Shown: one piece after another, positions 28,267 to 37,889 of the stretch | How positions within the stretch are numbered: the stretch's first letter is position 1 | Layout: each line of letters starts with the position of its first letter | Origin: Candidatus Thiodiazotropha endoloripes | GTDB lineage: Bacteria; Pseudomonadota; Gammaproteobacteria; Chromatiales; Chromatiaceae | Assembly: GCA_001709035.1 (NCBI GenBank) | Contig: LVKA01000016.1 | Span: 310,001 to 374,000, forward strand | Length of the DNA stretch: 64,000 bases | Direction: 5' to 3' | Translations under genes and position numbers: made by a program | The notes under the pieces: generated by a model | The model's database searches: none | What the model was told of the DNA's origin: nothing | The model's input: the letters and a program-made list of their open reading frames with translations, nothing else

Positions 28267-28716
28267 TTATACTCTCCAAACTCGTGCGTCAAATCACCGG
28301 GCAGACATGGCCTCTGAGTTACAGAGTCTGCTTCCATCCGGGGTAAGTTGGGAATGAAAGATACCATGAGGCATCCATTGCACCAAGAAAGTGAGTGATT
28401 CAGAAGCTCAGCAGCGAGCGGTCGATGTGGCACAAAACCTGTCGGACTCCAGCCTGACCAGACCAGAGCAAACCAAGCTATGCTGTTGTTGCAATTGGGG
28501 AAATAAAAAAGGCGGGTATTCAACCCACCTTAATGCCTCTATCCTCGAGGCGCGAGACTGGAATGCGGAACGGCCCCTTGTTGAAAGACCCTGTTATCAA
28601 TTTACCGGTTTAGAGACCTTCAGGGATCGCTCCTAACGGTTGCAATAATATCGGTTGATTTTGACCAATTGATGACCGCCGGATAACGCTTTGATGAAAC
28701 TCTACTGAAGCGGCAA
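28267..28716. other. gene-free interval between ychJ and hrpA
   Basis: No credible gene is seen. It contains the likely hrpA terminator at 28501-28529 and must hold the ychJ promoter on the minus strand, which I could not place. Confidence 0.5.
28501..28529 (-). terminator. rho-independent terminator downstream of hrpA
   Basis: On the minus strand the stem GGTGGGT (28529-28523) pairs with ACCCGCC (28517-28511) with one G-U pair, and six T follow. It lies about 190 bases after the hrpA stop. Confidence 0.6.
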
Positions 28717-31700
28717 TCAGAGCCCCAGCTCCCGGGCACGCTTGGACAATCTTTTTACCGAGACAGGATACTTGGTACCCAGCTCCTGGGCGAAAAGGGA
28801 GACTCTCAACTCCTCCAGTCCCCAGCGGATCTCCTCGATGCGCTGATCCGTTCTGGTCTCCTTTCGACACAACTCATCCCACTGTTTCCACTTCTGCAGC
28901 AACTCCGCCATCTCAGCCATCCGCTGTTGATCCCTGGCCGCGGCATGACTCAGCTTTTCAGCCCGCATCAATAATCCTTTGAGGTATCTGGGGTACTCCT
29001 TCAACTGATTCTCAGGTATCTGTTGCAGAAAGCCCTGATAGACCAGGCGATCAAGCTGCTCCCGCATATCCATCACCGATTTCATCCAGTTGATCTGATT
29101 GATCCCATGAATGGTGCGATGGGCTTGATGATAGACCTCGAAGATCTTCAGCAGCTGTTCACAAAGTGTATTCGAATTGCTCATCAACTCGACCTTGCAG
29201 GCTTGATAACGGGATTCGAAACTCTCCCTATCCCGGATTTCCGCCTGCCCGTCGAGAAAAGTCTGATCAAACACCTTGATCACCAGCTCATCCTCGAGGT
29301 TTTTATTGCCGGAGCCGGCCACTCCCTGAATCGGTGGTGGGACCTTGGCATAAAGCAGTCGCATGCGATCCAGGTTGGTCAGATTTTTGCGCAGATAGCG
29401 GGTCTCTTTGGAGAGCTTGATCATCAGCAGGCGTCGTACCCCTGCCTTATGCAGCCGGCGGGCATTGAATTCCGCATCCAGCAAGCGGATTGAGACACTC
29501 TCCCCATCGTCGATCAGGGCCGGGTAACCCTGTAGCTGGATGCCACCCTGGGCAACCGACATCCGCTGCGGTAGCGGTGGAAAGTCCCAGCTCTTGATTC
29601 CGCTCTGTTCCAATTCCGGGGAACTGAGTTGACGATGCTCTGCCCTGCTCTGGGTGGCATGACGTTTTTTCAAACCCGTCAGATCGCGACTGGACTCCAG
29701 CCCTTTGCCAGCCTCGTCAACGACTTTGAGCCGCATCTGCAGGTGTTCGGGTATCTCAGTTTGACTCCAGGCGTCCTCAGGAACATGAACACCTGTCAGC
29801 TCTTTCAGTCGTTCGCCAAGCACTTGCACCAGCGGTCGATCGCTGGGCGAGATACCTTTGAGACAGGCATCGGCAAAATCAGGCACCGGTACAAAGGAGC
29901 GGCGAAGTGCCTTCGGCAGCCCCCGGATCAGCGTGATCGCCCGCTCACGCAACAGGCCGGGCACCAGCCACTGCAGGCGGGCGTCACTGACCTGGTTCAG
30001 CACATCCTGAGGCACCACCAGGGTTACCCCATCGGTTTGACTGCCCGGTTCAAAGTGGTACTCCAGGGGCAGCTGCATGCCATTCAGGTTGAATCGATCG
30101 GGAAACAGCTCGGCTGAAACCTGCTGTGAGGTATCCCGCATCAGGTCCTGCTCTCTCAGATAGAGCCGTTTCGGCTGCTTTTTAGTCTGGTTACGCAGCC
30201 ATTTTTCAAATCCCGGGGTGGTGCAGATACCCTCTGGGATCCGCTGATCGTAAAAGCTGTAGATGCGCTCCTCATCCACCAGAATATCCCGTCGCCGCGA
30301 CTTGGCTTCCAAGGCATGGATGTCGGCAATCAGCTCCTGATTGTGTCGCCAGAACGGGGCACGGGTATGAAAATCCCCGTCCACCAGGGCAGAGCGTATG
30401 AAGATCTCTCTGGCCACCAGCGGATCCACCGGACTGAAATTGATCTTTCTGCGGGGCACGATGGTGATGCCGAACAGGGTCACCTTCTCATAACCGGCCA
30501 CCTGTCCCCGCCGCTTCTCCCAGTGGGGCTCCGAGTAGCTGCGCTTCAACAAATGACCGGCCGACGTTTCGATCCACTCCGGTTGTATCTGGGCGATGTT
30601 TCTGCCATACAGCTTACTGGTCTCCACCAGTTCTGCGGCCAGCACCCACTTGGGCTGCTTCTTGAAAAGCCCGGATCCCGGGTAGATAAAAAAGTGGCTG
30701 TTTCGTGCTCCTAGGTAGTCATGGGATTTGCCTTTGAATCCGATATGACTCAGCAGACCGCTGAGCAGTGCCATATGGATCTCCTGGTAACCCGCTTCCG
30801 CACTGTTCTCGCGATACCCCATCTCGTGCATCTGGCCACGTAACTGGGCATGGATGTCGTGCCACTCCTGCAGCCGGTTCCAGGAGAGGAAGTGCTGTTT
30901 GCACCAGCTATGAAATTTTCTTTTCGAAAGATGCTTGCGCTGGGACTCGACCTCCTGCCACAAACTCAAATAGCCCATGAAATCCGATTGCTCATGTTGA
31001 TGCTTGGCGTGCGCTTGATCAGCCTGCTGCCGCTTCTCCACGGGCCGGTCACGGGGATCTTGCACACTCAGAGCGGCGGCGATCACCATCACTTCATTAA
31101 GACAGTGGTGGTGTGCCGCCTCCAGCAGCATTCTGCCGATTCGCGGATCAACCGGCAGGCGTGAGAGCTGGCGCCCCAATCGGGTGACCCGGCGATCCCC
31201 ATCCACGGCGCCGATCTCCTCCAGCACCCGGTAGCCATCCTTGATCAGACGATTATCCGGCGGATCGATAAAGGGAAACTGACTGATATCCCCCAACCCC
31301 AGCAGCTTCATCTGCAGGATGACCGAAGCCAGATTGGTTCGCTGTATCTCGGGTTCGGTAAAGGCTGGGCGGTCGTCGAAATCCTGTTCGCTGTAGAGAC
31401 GGATACAGATGCCGGCAGCTACCCGTCCACAACGCCCCTTGCGTTGATTGGCGGATGCCTGGGAGACCCGTTCGATCGGCAGGCGCTGCACCTTGCTGCG
31501 ATGGCTGTAGCGACTGATGCGGGCAAATCCGGTATCGATCACGTAGCGGATACCGGGCACCGTCAGTGAGGTCTCGGCCACGTTGGTGGACAGAACGATG
31601 CGTCGACTGGTATGGGACTTGAAGACCCGTGCCTGCTCCTGGGCGCTTAGCCGGGCGTAGAGGGGCACCAGTTCCGTGGCCTTCAGTTTGTGCTTGCGCA

Positions 31701-32649
31701 GATTCTCAGCGGTCTCGCGAATCTCCCGTTCGCCACTGAGAAATACCAGGATGTCCCCCTGGGAGTGTCTTGAGAGCTCATCCACTGCGTCCACGATCCC
31801 CTGCTGCATCGGATCGTCACGCTCATTTTCCGGCTCCTCCTCCTGGCACCGATAGTGGACCTCTACCGGGTAGGTACGTCCGGATACCTCGATGATTGGC
31901 GCCTGGCTGAAGTGTTCGGCAAAGCGTTCAGGATCGATGGTTGCGGAGGTAACGATCAGCTTCAGCTCCGGGCGTTTCGGCAGCAGCTGTTTCAAATAGC
32001 CGAGGATGAAATCGATATTCAGACTCCGCTCATGGGCTTCATCGATGATCAGGGTATCGTATTGGTTGAGATAGGGATCCTGCTGAATCTCTGCCAGCAG
32101 GATACCGTCGGTCATCAGTTTGATGTGGGTATTCGGTCCTACCCGGTCGCTGAAGCGCACCTTGTAGCCCACATGTTCACCGGTCTTGGAGTCGAGCTCA
32201 GAAGCCACCCTGGCCGCCAGTGAGCGGGCCGCCATACGCCGGGGCTGGGTATGACCGATATAGCCTGAGACTCCTCTACCGAGGCTGAGGCAGATCTTCG
32301 GCAATTGCGTCGATTTGCCGGATCCGGTCTCACCACACAGAATCACCACCTGGTTTGCCGCAATCAGCGTCTTGATCTCATCAAGACGCTGACTGACCGG
32401 CAGCTCGGCGGGAAATGCAGGCACCGGCAGGTTTGCCTGGCGTTGCTGCAGACGCTGTTGTGATGCCCTGATCTGCTGCACAAGCTTCAGCGCTGCCTGG
32501 CTGTAATCGGCACCACTGGCCAGTCGCTTTTTCACCCCTTTCAGGCGCTGCCTGAAGCGGTGGCGATCCGCCAGCATGCAGAGCTCCAGCTCTGCCGGAT
32601 CCGGTAGATCATCCATCAGGGGTGATTTGTTGTGTAAGCTTTCGTGCAT
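28717..32649 (-). CDS. hrpA: ATP-dependent RNA helicase HrpA (DEAH box)
   Basis: HrpA is an SF2 DEAH-box RNA helicase; in E. coli it rescues stalled or collided ribosomes and affects mRNA processing. At 1310 residues it matches the 1300 of E. coli. Walker A is GETGSGKST (106-114), followed by IIDEAHERS near 200, VTSATID as motif III and QRKGRCGRVAAGICIRLYSE as motif VI. The helicase-associated and OB-fold domains and the long C-terminal DUF3418 region fill the rest. No strong ribosome-binding site is seen before the ATG. It is transcribed alone. Confidence 0.96.
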   Translation of the reverse strand: MHESLHNKSPLMDDLPDPAELELCMLADRHRFRQRLKGVKKRLASGADYSQAALKLVQQIRASQQRLQQRQANLPVPAFPAELPVSQRLDEIKTLIAANQVVILCGETGSGKSTQLPKICLSLGRGVSGYIGHTQPRRMAARSLAARVASELDSKTGEHVGYKVRFSDRVGPNTHIKLMTDGILLAEIQQDPYLNQYDTLIIDEAHERSLNIDFILGYLKQLLPKRPELKLIVTSATIDPERFAEHFSQAPIIEVSGRTYPVEVHYRCQEEEPENERDDPMQQGIVDAVDELSRHSQGDILVFLSGEREIRETAENLRKHKLKATELVPLYARLSAQEQARVFKSHTSRRIVLSTNVAETSLTVPGIRYVIDTGFARISRYSHRSKVQRLPIERVSQASANQRKGRCGRVAAGICIRLYSEQDFDDRPAFTEPEIQRTNLASVILQMKLLGLGDISQFPFIDPPDNRLIKDGYRVLEEIGAVDGDRRVTRLGRQLSRLPVDPRIGRMLLEAAHHHCLNEVMVIAAALSVQDPRDRPVEKRQQADQAHAKHQHEQSDFMGYLSLWQEVESQRKHLSKRKFHSWCKQHFLSWNRLQEWHDIHAQLRGQMHEMGYRENSAEAGYQEIHMALLSGLLSHIGFKGKSHDYLGARNSHFFIYPGSGLFKKQPKWVLAAELVETSKLYGRNIAQIQPEWIETSAGHLLKRSYSEPHWEKRRGQVAGYEKVTLFGITIVPRRKINFSPVDPLVAREIFIRSALVDGDFHTRAPFWRHNQELIADIHALEAKSRRRDILVDEERIYSFYDQRIPEGICTTPGFEKWLRNQTKKQPKRLYLREQDLMRDTSQQVSAELFPDRFNLNGMQLPLEYHFEPGSQTDGVTLVVPQDVLNQVSDARLQWLVPGLLRERAITLIRGLPKALRRSFVPVPDFADACLKGISPSDRPLVQVLGERLKELTGVHVPEDAWSQTEIPEHLQMRLKVVDEAGKGLESSRDLTGLKKRHATQSRAEHRQLSSPELEQSGIKSWDFPPLPQRMSVAQGGIQLQGYPALIDDGESVSIRLLDAEFNARRLHKAGVRRLLMIKLSKETRYLRKNLTNLDRMRLLYAKVPPPIQGVAGSGNKNLEDELVIKVFDQTFLDGQAEIRDRESFESRYQACKVELMSNSNTLCEQLLKIFEVYHQAHRTIHGINQINWMKSVMDMREQLDRLVYQGFLQQIPENQLKEYPRYLKGLLMRAEKLSHAAARDQQRMAEMAELLQKWKQWDELCRKETRTDQRIEEIRWGLEELRVSLFAQELGTKYPVSVKRLSKRARELGL

Positions 32650-32745
32650 CTGCCCGATTCTGTTGAGCTTTGAATAACCTTAAATCGCTACCCTTACAGG
32701 GCCATATCATCACCCTGGGTAACCATAAAACCAATCTGCCATAAC

Positions 32746-32775
32746 GAAAAAAGCGGGCCGAAGCCCGCTGTTTTT
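32746..32775. terminator. rho-independent terminator downstream of pntB
   Basis: The stem AGCGGGC (32752-32758) and GCCCGCT (32763-32769) has a CGAA loop on the plus strand, which is a stable TTCG loop on the minus strand. Six T follow on the minus strand and five T on the plus strand. Confidence 0.85.
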
Positions 32776-32791
32776 GCACCTCTGGCCGGTC

Positions 32792-34192
32792 TCAATGACC
32801 GCCCCCTTTAAGTGCAGAAACCATGCCCTCTATCGTATCCTTGGCATCGCCAAAGATCAGAGAGGTATTATCCTGATAGAAGAGCAGGTTATCCACCCCG
32901 GAATAACCGGGACTCATGGAGCGCTTGAGGAAATAGACCTGTCGTGACTTGGAGGCATCCAGAATCGGCATGCCGTAGATGGGACTGGAGGAGTCCGATT
33001 TGGCGGCCGGATTGACCACGTCGTTGGCGCCAACCACCAGGGTCACATCCGAGGTTGGGAATTCCGGATTGATCTCCTCCATCTCCTGCACGTGATCGTA
33101 GGGAATATCCGCTTCCGCCAACAGTACATTCATGTGGCCGGGCATACGACCCGCCACTGGATGAATGGCGAATTTAACCTCGACGTTGCGCGCTTCGAGC
33201 AGCTCCATCATCTCTTTCAAGGCATGCTGGGCCTGGGCTACCGCCATACCGTACCCGGGGACGATGATGACCTTGCCCGCATCCTCCATCCAGTAGATGG
33301 CATCCTCCACCGAGGCGGACTTCACACCTTTCTGCGCCGCCTGCCCTGCCGCACTGGCTTCGCCGCCGCTTTCACTGCCGAAGCCACCGAACACTACATT
33401 GATGATCGAACGGTTCATCGCCCGGCACATGATGTAGGAGAGGATGGCACCGGAAAAACCGACCAGGGCGCCAACGATGATCAACAACAGATTACCCAGG
33501 GTGAAACCGGTCGCCGCCGCAGCCCATCCGGAGTAGCTGTTGAGCATTGAGATAATCACCGGCATATCCGCCCCGCCGATCGGAATGATCAGGGTAAAAC
33601 CGAGCACGAAGGCCAGCAGGGTCATCAGCACCAGTGAGGTCATGCTCTCGGTCATGCCGAAATGGATGCCCAACAGGATGGTGGACACACCGATCGCGGC
33701 ATTCAGCATATGCTGACCTTTGAACTTGACCGGCGCACCACTGACCAGGCCTTGCAGTTTGGCGAATGCCACCACCGAGCCGGAGAAGGTGATCGCACCA
33801 ATGATAATGCCGGCGGACAACTCACCCATCATCACCGGGTTGAGTGTGCCGGCGGCATCGTGATTGAGATAGGTGCCGATTGCCACCAGGACAGCGGCCA
33901 TACCCACAAAACTGTGCAATGCAGCAACCAGCTGGGGCATTGCGGTCATCTCAACCCTGGCCGCGACAACGGAGCCGATCAATGCACCGGCGGCTACACC
34001 GGCGACGATGAAACCGTAGGATTGAACTTCGCTGCCAAACAGGGTGGCCAGTATGGCAATCGCCATACCGATCATACCGAGATAGTTGCCGCGTCTTGCC
34101 GAAGCGGGATGTGTCAGGCTTTTCAGGGCCAGAATGAAAAGAACCGCTGATATCAGGTAAGCGATCGACTGTGTATTTGCTGAAATCTCCAT
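32792..34192 (-). CDS. pntB: NAD(P)+ transhydrogenase subunit beta
   Basis: The beta subunit of the proton-translocating transhydrogenase, which drives NADPH formation from NADH with the proton gradient. The first about 270 residues form nine hydrophobic helices (domain II). The C-terminal 180 residues are the NADP(H)-binding domain III with IIVPGYGMAVAQAQHAL and HPVAGRMPGHMNVLLAEA, both family signatures. Length 466 equals that of E. coli PntB (462). It is the last gene of pntAA-pntAB-pntB, 11 bases after pntAB, and is followed by a strong terminator. Confidence 0.97.
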   Translation of the reverse strand: MEISANTQSIAYLISAVLFILALKSLTHPASARRGNYLGMIGMAIAILATLFGSEVQSYGFIVAGVAAGALIGSVVAARVEMTAMPQLVAALHSFVGMAAVLVAIGTYLNHDAAGTLNPVMMGELSAGIIIGAITFSGSVVAFAKLQGLVSGAPVKFKGQHMLNAAIGVSTILLGIHFGMTESMTSLVLMTLLAFVLGFTLIIPIGGADMPVIISMLNSYSGWAAAATGFTLGNLLLIIVGALVGFSGAILSYIMCRAMNRSIINVVFGGFGSESGGEASAAGQAAQKGVKSASVEDAIYWMEDAGKVIIVPGYGMAVAQAQHALKEMMELLEARNVEVKFAIHPVAGRMPGHMNVLLAEADIPYDHVQEMEEINPEFPTSDVTLVVGANDVVNPAAKSDSSSPIYGMPILDASKSRQVYFLKRSMSPGYSGVDNLLFYQDNTSLIFGDAKDTIEGMVSALKGGGH

Positions 34193-34203
34193 TGCTCAGG
34201 TTC

Positions 34204-34491
34204 TCACTTATCTTTTTTCTTGAACATGGCTAGCATGCGATTGGTTACCAGAAATCCGCCGAAGACATTGATTGAGGCCAAAAGCACCGCAATAAAGCCA
34301 AAAATCTCTGCCGCCGTGCCAACCGATTCGAGACCGGTAACCAGCAGTGCACCGACGATGATAATTCCGGATATCGCATTGGTCAGTGCCACCAGCGGTG
34401 TATGCAGTGACGGGGTTACCCCCCAGATCACCCAGTAGCCGATGAAGCAGGAGAGAACAAATACATATAGTGCGACTAGTGTGTCAGGCAT
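34204..34491 (-). CDS. pntAB: NAD(P)+ transhydrogenase subunit alpha, part 2 (membrane part)
   Basis: A 95-residue membrane piece of the alpha subunit, with three hydrophobic helices (about 5-25, 33-53 and 60-85) that complete domain II with PntB. The segments [21 protein letters not shown] and FLVTNRML are diagnostic. The alpha subunit is split into two genes here, as in Rhodospirillum and many proteobacteria, not fused as in E. coli. Confidence 0.95.
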   Translation of the reverse strand: MPDTLVALYVFVLSCFIGYWVIWGVTPSLHTPLVALTNAISGIIIVGALLVTGLESVGTAAEIFGFIAVLLASINVFGGFLVTNRMLAMFKKKDK

Positions 34492-34552
34492 AGGATCACT
34501 CTTTATCGTTATTTGTTGAATTGCGCTTTTCTAATCACCTTGTGATCGATCA

Positions 34553-35647
34553 TCACTCAGGCTTAAGACGCATAGCCGATGTGATCTCGTCCTCTTCCAG
34601 ATCTTTCAGGACCAGACCCTCATCCGTTTTATCCACCATGATATTCAATAGGTTCATTATGTTGCCTCCGTAGAAGGCGCTGGCATCCGATGGCACCATC
34701 GACGGGTAGTTGGTATGCCCAACCAGAGTGACACCATGCTTGACCACCACCTCGTCAGCCTCGGTCAGCGGACAATTGCCTCCATTGGCAGCCGCCAGGT
34801 CGATGACCACTGAGCCCTCACGCATGTTTTTGATCACCTCTTCGGTCACCAGGGTTGGTGCGGGACGACAGGGGATCAGTGCGGTGGTGATGATGATGTG
34901 GGCTTTACTCAGCTCATCGGCCAACGCCTGCTGCTGTTTTGCCTTGGCCTCGTCGGACAACTCTTTTGCATAGCCACCTTCACCCGAGCCACTCTCCCCA
35001 ATATCCAGCTCGATCGCTTTGGCACCGAGGGATTCGATCTGCTCTTTGGTTTCAGGCCGGATGTCGTAGGCGAACACTTCTGCACCCAGCCTTTTCGCCG
35101 TGGCGATGGCCTGCAGACCAGCAACGCCGGCGCCCAGTACAACCAGTCTTGCCGGTTTAGCCGAGCCTGCCGAAGTCATCATAAGAGGGAGAAAGCGTCC
35201 GTAATGAGCACCCGCTTCAATCACCGCACGATAGCCGGCAATATTGCTTTGAGAGGACAAGGCATCCATAGCCTGGGCTCTGGAGATCCGGGGTATCCGC
35301 TCCATCGCGAGAAACACAACCTCTTTCTCAAGAATCTGCTTGAGGGTCTCATCCTGATCACAGGATTCAATATGCGATATCAGAATCGCCCCGTTCGGCA
35401 GATCGGCCACCTCATCGGCCGATGGTTTGCGTACCCGTACCAGAATGTCCGCTTTCAGCGCATCTGCCGCTGAAACAATCTGCGCACCCGCCTCGCTGTA
35501 CAGGGCATCGGAAAAATGGGCATTCTCGCCGGCACCTTCCGTGACATCGACTTCAAAGCCTTTCGCGATCAGTTTTTTTGTAATGTCAGGTGACAGAGCA
35601 ACCCTGTGCTCACCTACCACCGACTCCTTTAACAGGCCTATTTTCAT
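34553..35647 (-). CDS. pntAA: NAD(P)+ transhydrogenase subunit alpha, part 1 (NAD-binding)
   Basis: Soluble domain I of the transhydrogenase, 364 residues, related to alanine dehydrogenase. It binds NAD(H) through the Rossmann loop VVLGAGVAGLQAIATAKRLGA near 170-190. The start MKIGLLKESVVGEHRVALSPD and VIDLAAANGGNCPLTE are typical. It is the first gene of the pnt operon, with pntAB 61 bases downstream. The operon supplies NADPH, useful for carbon fixation in an autotroph. Confidence 0.96.
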   Translation of the reverse strand: MKIGLLKESVVGEHRVALSPDITKKLIAKGFEVDVTEGAGENAHFSDALYSEAGAQIVSAADALKADILVRVRKPSADEVADLPNGAILISHIESCDQDETLKQILEKEVVFLAMERIPRISRAQAMDALSSQSNIAGYRAVIEAGAHYGRFLPLMMTSAGSAKPARLVVLGAGVAGLQAIATAKRLGAEVFAYDIRPETKEQIESLGAKAIELDIGESGSGEGGYAKELSDEAKAKQQQALADELSKAHIIITTALIPCRPAPTLVTEEVIKNMREGSVVIDLAAANGGNCPLTEADEVVVKHGVTLVGHTNYPSMVPSDASAFYGGNIMNLLNIMVDKTDEGLVLKDLEEDEITSAMRLKPE

Positions 35648-35705
35648 GTTTTTTTACTCAGCCAAATTTATGTCTAATGAAATCATATACTTCAGATTGC
35701 GCTGC

Positions 35706-35734
35706 ATTATCCAGCCAAACAGAGGACTTCACAA
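35706..35734 (-). promoter_or_regulatory. candidate sigma-70 promoter of the pnt operon
   Basis: On the minus strand TTGTGA (35734-35729) and GATAAT (35711-35706) are 17 bases apart. The -10 matches at five of six positions and the -35 at four. The predicted leader before pntAA is about 50 nt. Confidence 0.4.
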
Positions 35735-35888
35735 GTTGCACCCAGCCCTTGCCAAGCCGTTGTAAGAGGGGGTCGAATCCAGCATAGTCCAAAAAAATTA
35801 AAATTAATTAACTTTTTAATTTCAGTATGTTATGGATAAAATCATTCATATCCCAGCACAAAAAACAGGCTTTAACAAGGGGATAAAA

Positions 35889-36043
35889 ACAAGTGGTTTT
35901 CAGTGGATGTAATCGTTTATTTTGGGATTATTTTCACAATTTTAGCAGTATTTAATACACCTTGAATCAGGCAAATACGGCTTTTCACTTCAGTATGGTC
36001 TGCTCAGATCGAAACACAAGTGGTGATTTTCAGTCGATATAAC
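35889..36043. repeat. diverged direct repeat upstream of the pnt operon
   Basis: Copy 1 (35889-35913) starts ACAAGTGG, then TTTTCAGTGGATGTAA. Copy 2 (36016-36043) starts ACAAGTGG, then TGATTTTCAGTCGATATAA. They differ by a 3-base insertion and two substitutions, are in the same orientation and 127 bases apart. Confidence 0.5.
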
Positions 36044-36185
36044 TGAATCATCCTTTCAACCCAGAAAGCCGTGCGGATGTGCCGCGTGCAGAACAGGACT
36101 GAGTGATTGCACAGAGTGAAAACCTGGGCACACCGATACCCAGGGTATGAGTAGACTCGTGTTAACCGGCCCTAAGTATGCCGGG

Positions 36186-37109
36186 TTAATAGTAGGTGCC
36201 GTAATAGTTGGAACCTTTGTCTTCCCGGCTTTTGTTCAACACCAGACCGATCGCCTTTTCCTGATCCAGTCGGGAGAGGGAGTCCTTAATGGCATCCACA
36301 GGTGTTTCACCGGCCTCGACAACCAACAGGATCTGTCCCATATGCTGATTCAGCACGGCCGCTTCACTGGTCGCCAGAATCGGTGATGAATCGAAAATGA
36401 TGATCCGGTCGCTGTAGCGACTGGACAACTCATCCAGTAGTCGCTCCATCTCTTTACTGGCCAGCAGCTCGGTTGATTTTTCAGACCGGTGACCCGCTGC
36501 GATTAATTTCAAACGGGGTATTTGAGTGTGAATGATGACATCACTCACATTGCACTCTTTGTTACTCAACAGATCGATCAGACCCGGGTCATTTTCGATT
36601 CCGAGCAGACGGCTCAGTGAGTATTTCAGCACATCCCCATCGATCAGCAGTACCGTAGTATCCATTTCAGTCGCGATACTCAGGGCCAGATTCATTGCGG
36701 TAAAGGTTTTGCCTTCGGACGGGAGCGAGCTGGCGATGGAGACCAGGTTACCATGGAAAATCGGAGCAGCCCCCTTTCCCAACGCATTGCGAATCAACGG
36801 CCTTTTGATGATCCGGTACTCTTCAGAGAGTTGCTTATTGCCGGAGTGTGGCACGATGAACCCGTTGCTGGAGAGCGCTTCATAGTCGAGGTTGATTCGT
36901 TTTGCCTCTTCACTGCTCTCCTTGACGGTCTCCTGCACGGCTGGAGAAACCTTCTCTTCCACAGGCTGGGAAGCAGCGACCGTTTCGCTTGGAGCCACCT
37001 CGGGCGTTGCCGTTTTCTCCGGCTCAACCTCCACAGCTGGCCGATCCACAGGCTTCTTCCCAGCTTTGGATTTCTCGAGACGTTCAATCGCTTTTTCTAT
37101 GCTGCTCAT
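36186..37109 (-). CDS. XrtA/PEP-CTERM-associated tyrosine autokinase (BY-kinase)
   Basis: A 307-residue cytoplasmic bacterial tyrosine kinase of the CpsD/CapB type that occurs in exopolysaccharide/PEP-CTERM loci. The first about 75 residues are a Pro/Glu-rich linker. Walker A is ASSLPSEGKT (126-135), Walker A' LLIDGDV (154-160), and IIIFDSSPIL is the Walker B-like strand. The C-terminal tyrosine cluster YYGTYY (302-307) is the autophosphorylation site. It normally partners with a Wzz-like chain-length protein in the inner membrane, but no such gene is adjacent here. It is the last gene of the minus-strand block, 55 bases after the exporter. Confidence 0.9.
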   Translation of the reverse strand: MSSIEKAIERLEKSKAGKKPVDRPAVEVEPEKTATPEVAPSETVAASQPVEEKVSPAVQETVKESSEEAKRINLDYEALSSNGFIVPHSGNKQLSEEYRIIKRPLIRNALGKGAAPIFHGNLVSIASSLPSEGKTFTAMNLALSIATEMDTTVLLIDGDVLKYSLSRLLGIENDPGLIDLLSNKECNVSDVIIHTQIPRLKLIAAGHRSEKSTELLASKEMERLLDELSSRYSDRIIIFDSSPILATSEAAVLNQHMGQILLVVEAGETPVDAIKDSLSRLDQEKAIGLVLNKSREDKGSNYYGTYY

Positions 37110-37164
37110 TTAAACCAATTCCAATTCAATAGCACCTAGTCTGAATATAGCCCTGGTCGATCAA

Positions 37165-37812
37165 TTAAAACCAGGTTTCCGGAATGATCAGCACATCACC
37201 CGGCATCATTCTGACATTGGCTGAAATATCACCGTCACGAATCAGATCATCCAGTCTGACCCGATATTCAGACATTTTACCCTCGATTTTACGCACGATC
37301 TTAGCTCTGTTACCTGAAGCGAATTCAGTCAAACCGCCAACTTCGATAATCACATCCAGCAGGGTCATGCCTTCACGGAACGGAAGGGACTGGGGCTCGG
37401 ATGCCTGTCCGACGACACGAACCTGTTCGGTATAGCGACCGATAAACTCCCGTACGCTGACGGTGACCTTGGGGTTTTTGACAAACTTGGAGAGCCTGGC
37501 CTCCAGATGTCTAGCCAACTCTGTTGGGGTTTTGCCACTGGCCTGCAGATCTTCCACCAAGGGGGTGGTTATCAGGCCATCGGGACGAACCACCACATCG
37601 GTCGTCAGCTCCTGGTCTCCCCAGACAAAAACATTCAGGGTATCGCCTGGGCCAATCAGGTAGAGTGGCGAAGAGGTAGAGGTCGCACCGGTCGACCCGC
37701 CGCCGGCTGAATTGGCCGCATTCATTTCAGGGGTGCTTGAGCATGCCGTCAACAGCATCAGTCCGATCGCCGCGAAGAAGCTTGTAATTTTCATATAATC
37801 TACTGATAACAT
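37165..37812 (-). CDS. XrtA/PEP-CTERM exopolysaccharide export lipoprotein (Wza-like)
   Basis: An outer-membrane polysaccharide export protein. From the ATG at 37812 (AGGA about eight bases upstream) it is 215 residues. The signal peptide ends in a lipobox LLTAC, giving a lipoprotein with Cys near residue 24. A Ser/Gly linker precedes the Poly_export domain (YLIGPGDTLNVFVWGDQELT), followed by a SLBB domain with VRVVGQASEPQSLPFREGMTLL. The ending MPGDVLIIPETWF is typical of the PEP-CTERM-locus exporters. Short length without the extra SLBB repeats of Wza is normal for this family. It lies 77 bases downstream of prsT. Confidence 0.9.
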   Translation of the reverse strand: MLSVDYMKITSFFAAIGLMLLTACSSTPEMNAANSAGGGSTGATSTSSPLYLIGPGDTLNVFVWGDQELTTDVVVRPDGLITTPLVEDLQASGKTPTELARHLEARLSKFVKNPKVTVSVREFIGRYTEQVRVVGQASEPQSLPFREGMTLLDVIIEVGGLTEFASGNRAKIVRKIEGKMSEYRVRLDDLIRDGDISANVRMMPGDVLIIPETWF

Positions 37813-37889
37813 AACACTTTCCTGTAATTTTCGAGTTCGAGAACTGTTCCCGGTTCTTGTTACTGGGGCCTGTTCACAGCAATCCATGA

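Larger units (their letters stand above)
35648..36185. other. long A+T-rich regulatory interval upstream of the pnt operon
   Basis: No gene is seen in 538 bases. It holds a candidate pnt promoter (35706-35734), an A+T tract around 35790-35825 and a diverged direct repeat (35889-35913 and 36016-36043). It also lies downstream of the tyrosine autokinase gene, for which no terminator is evident. Confidence 0.5.
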
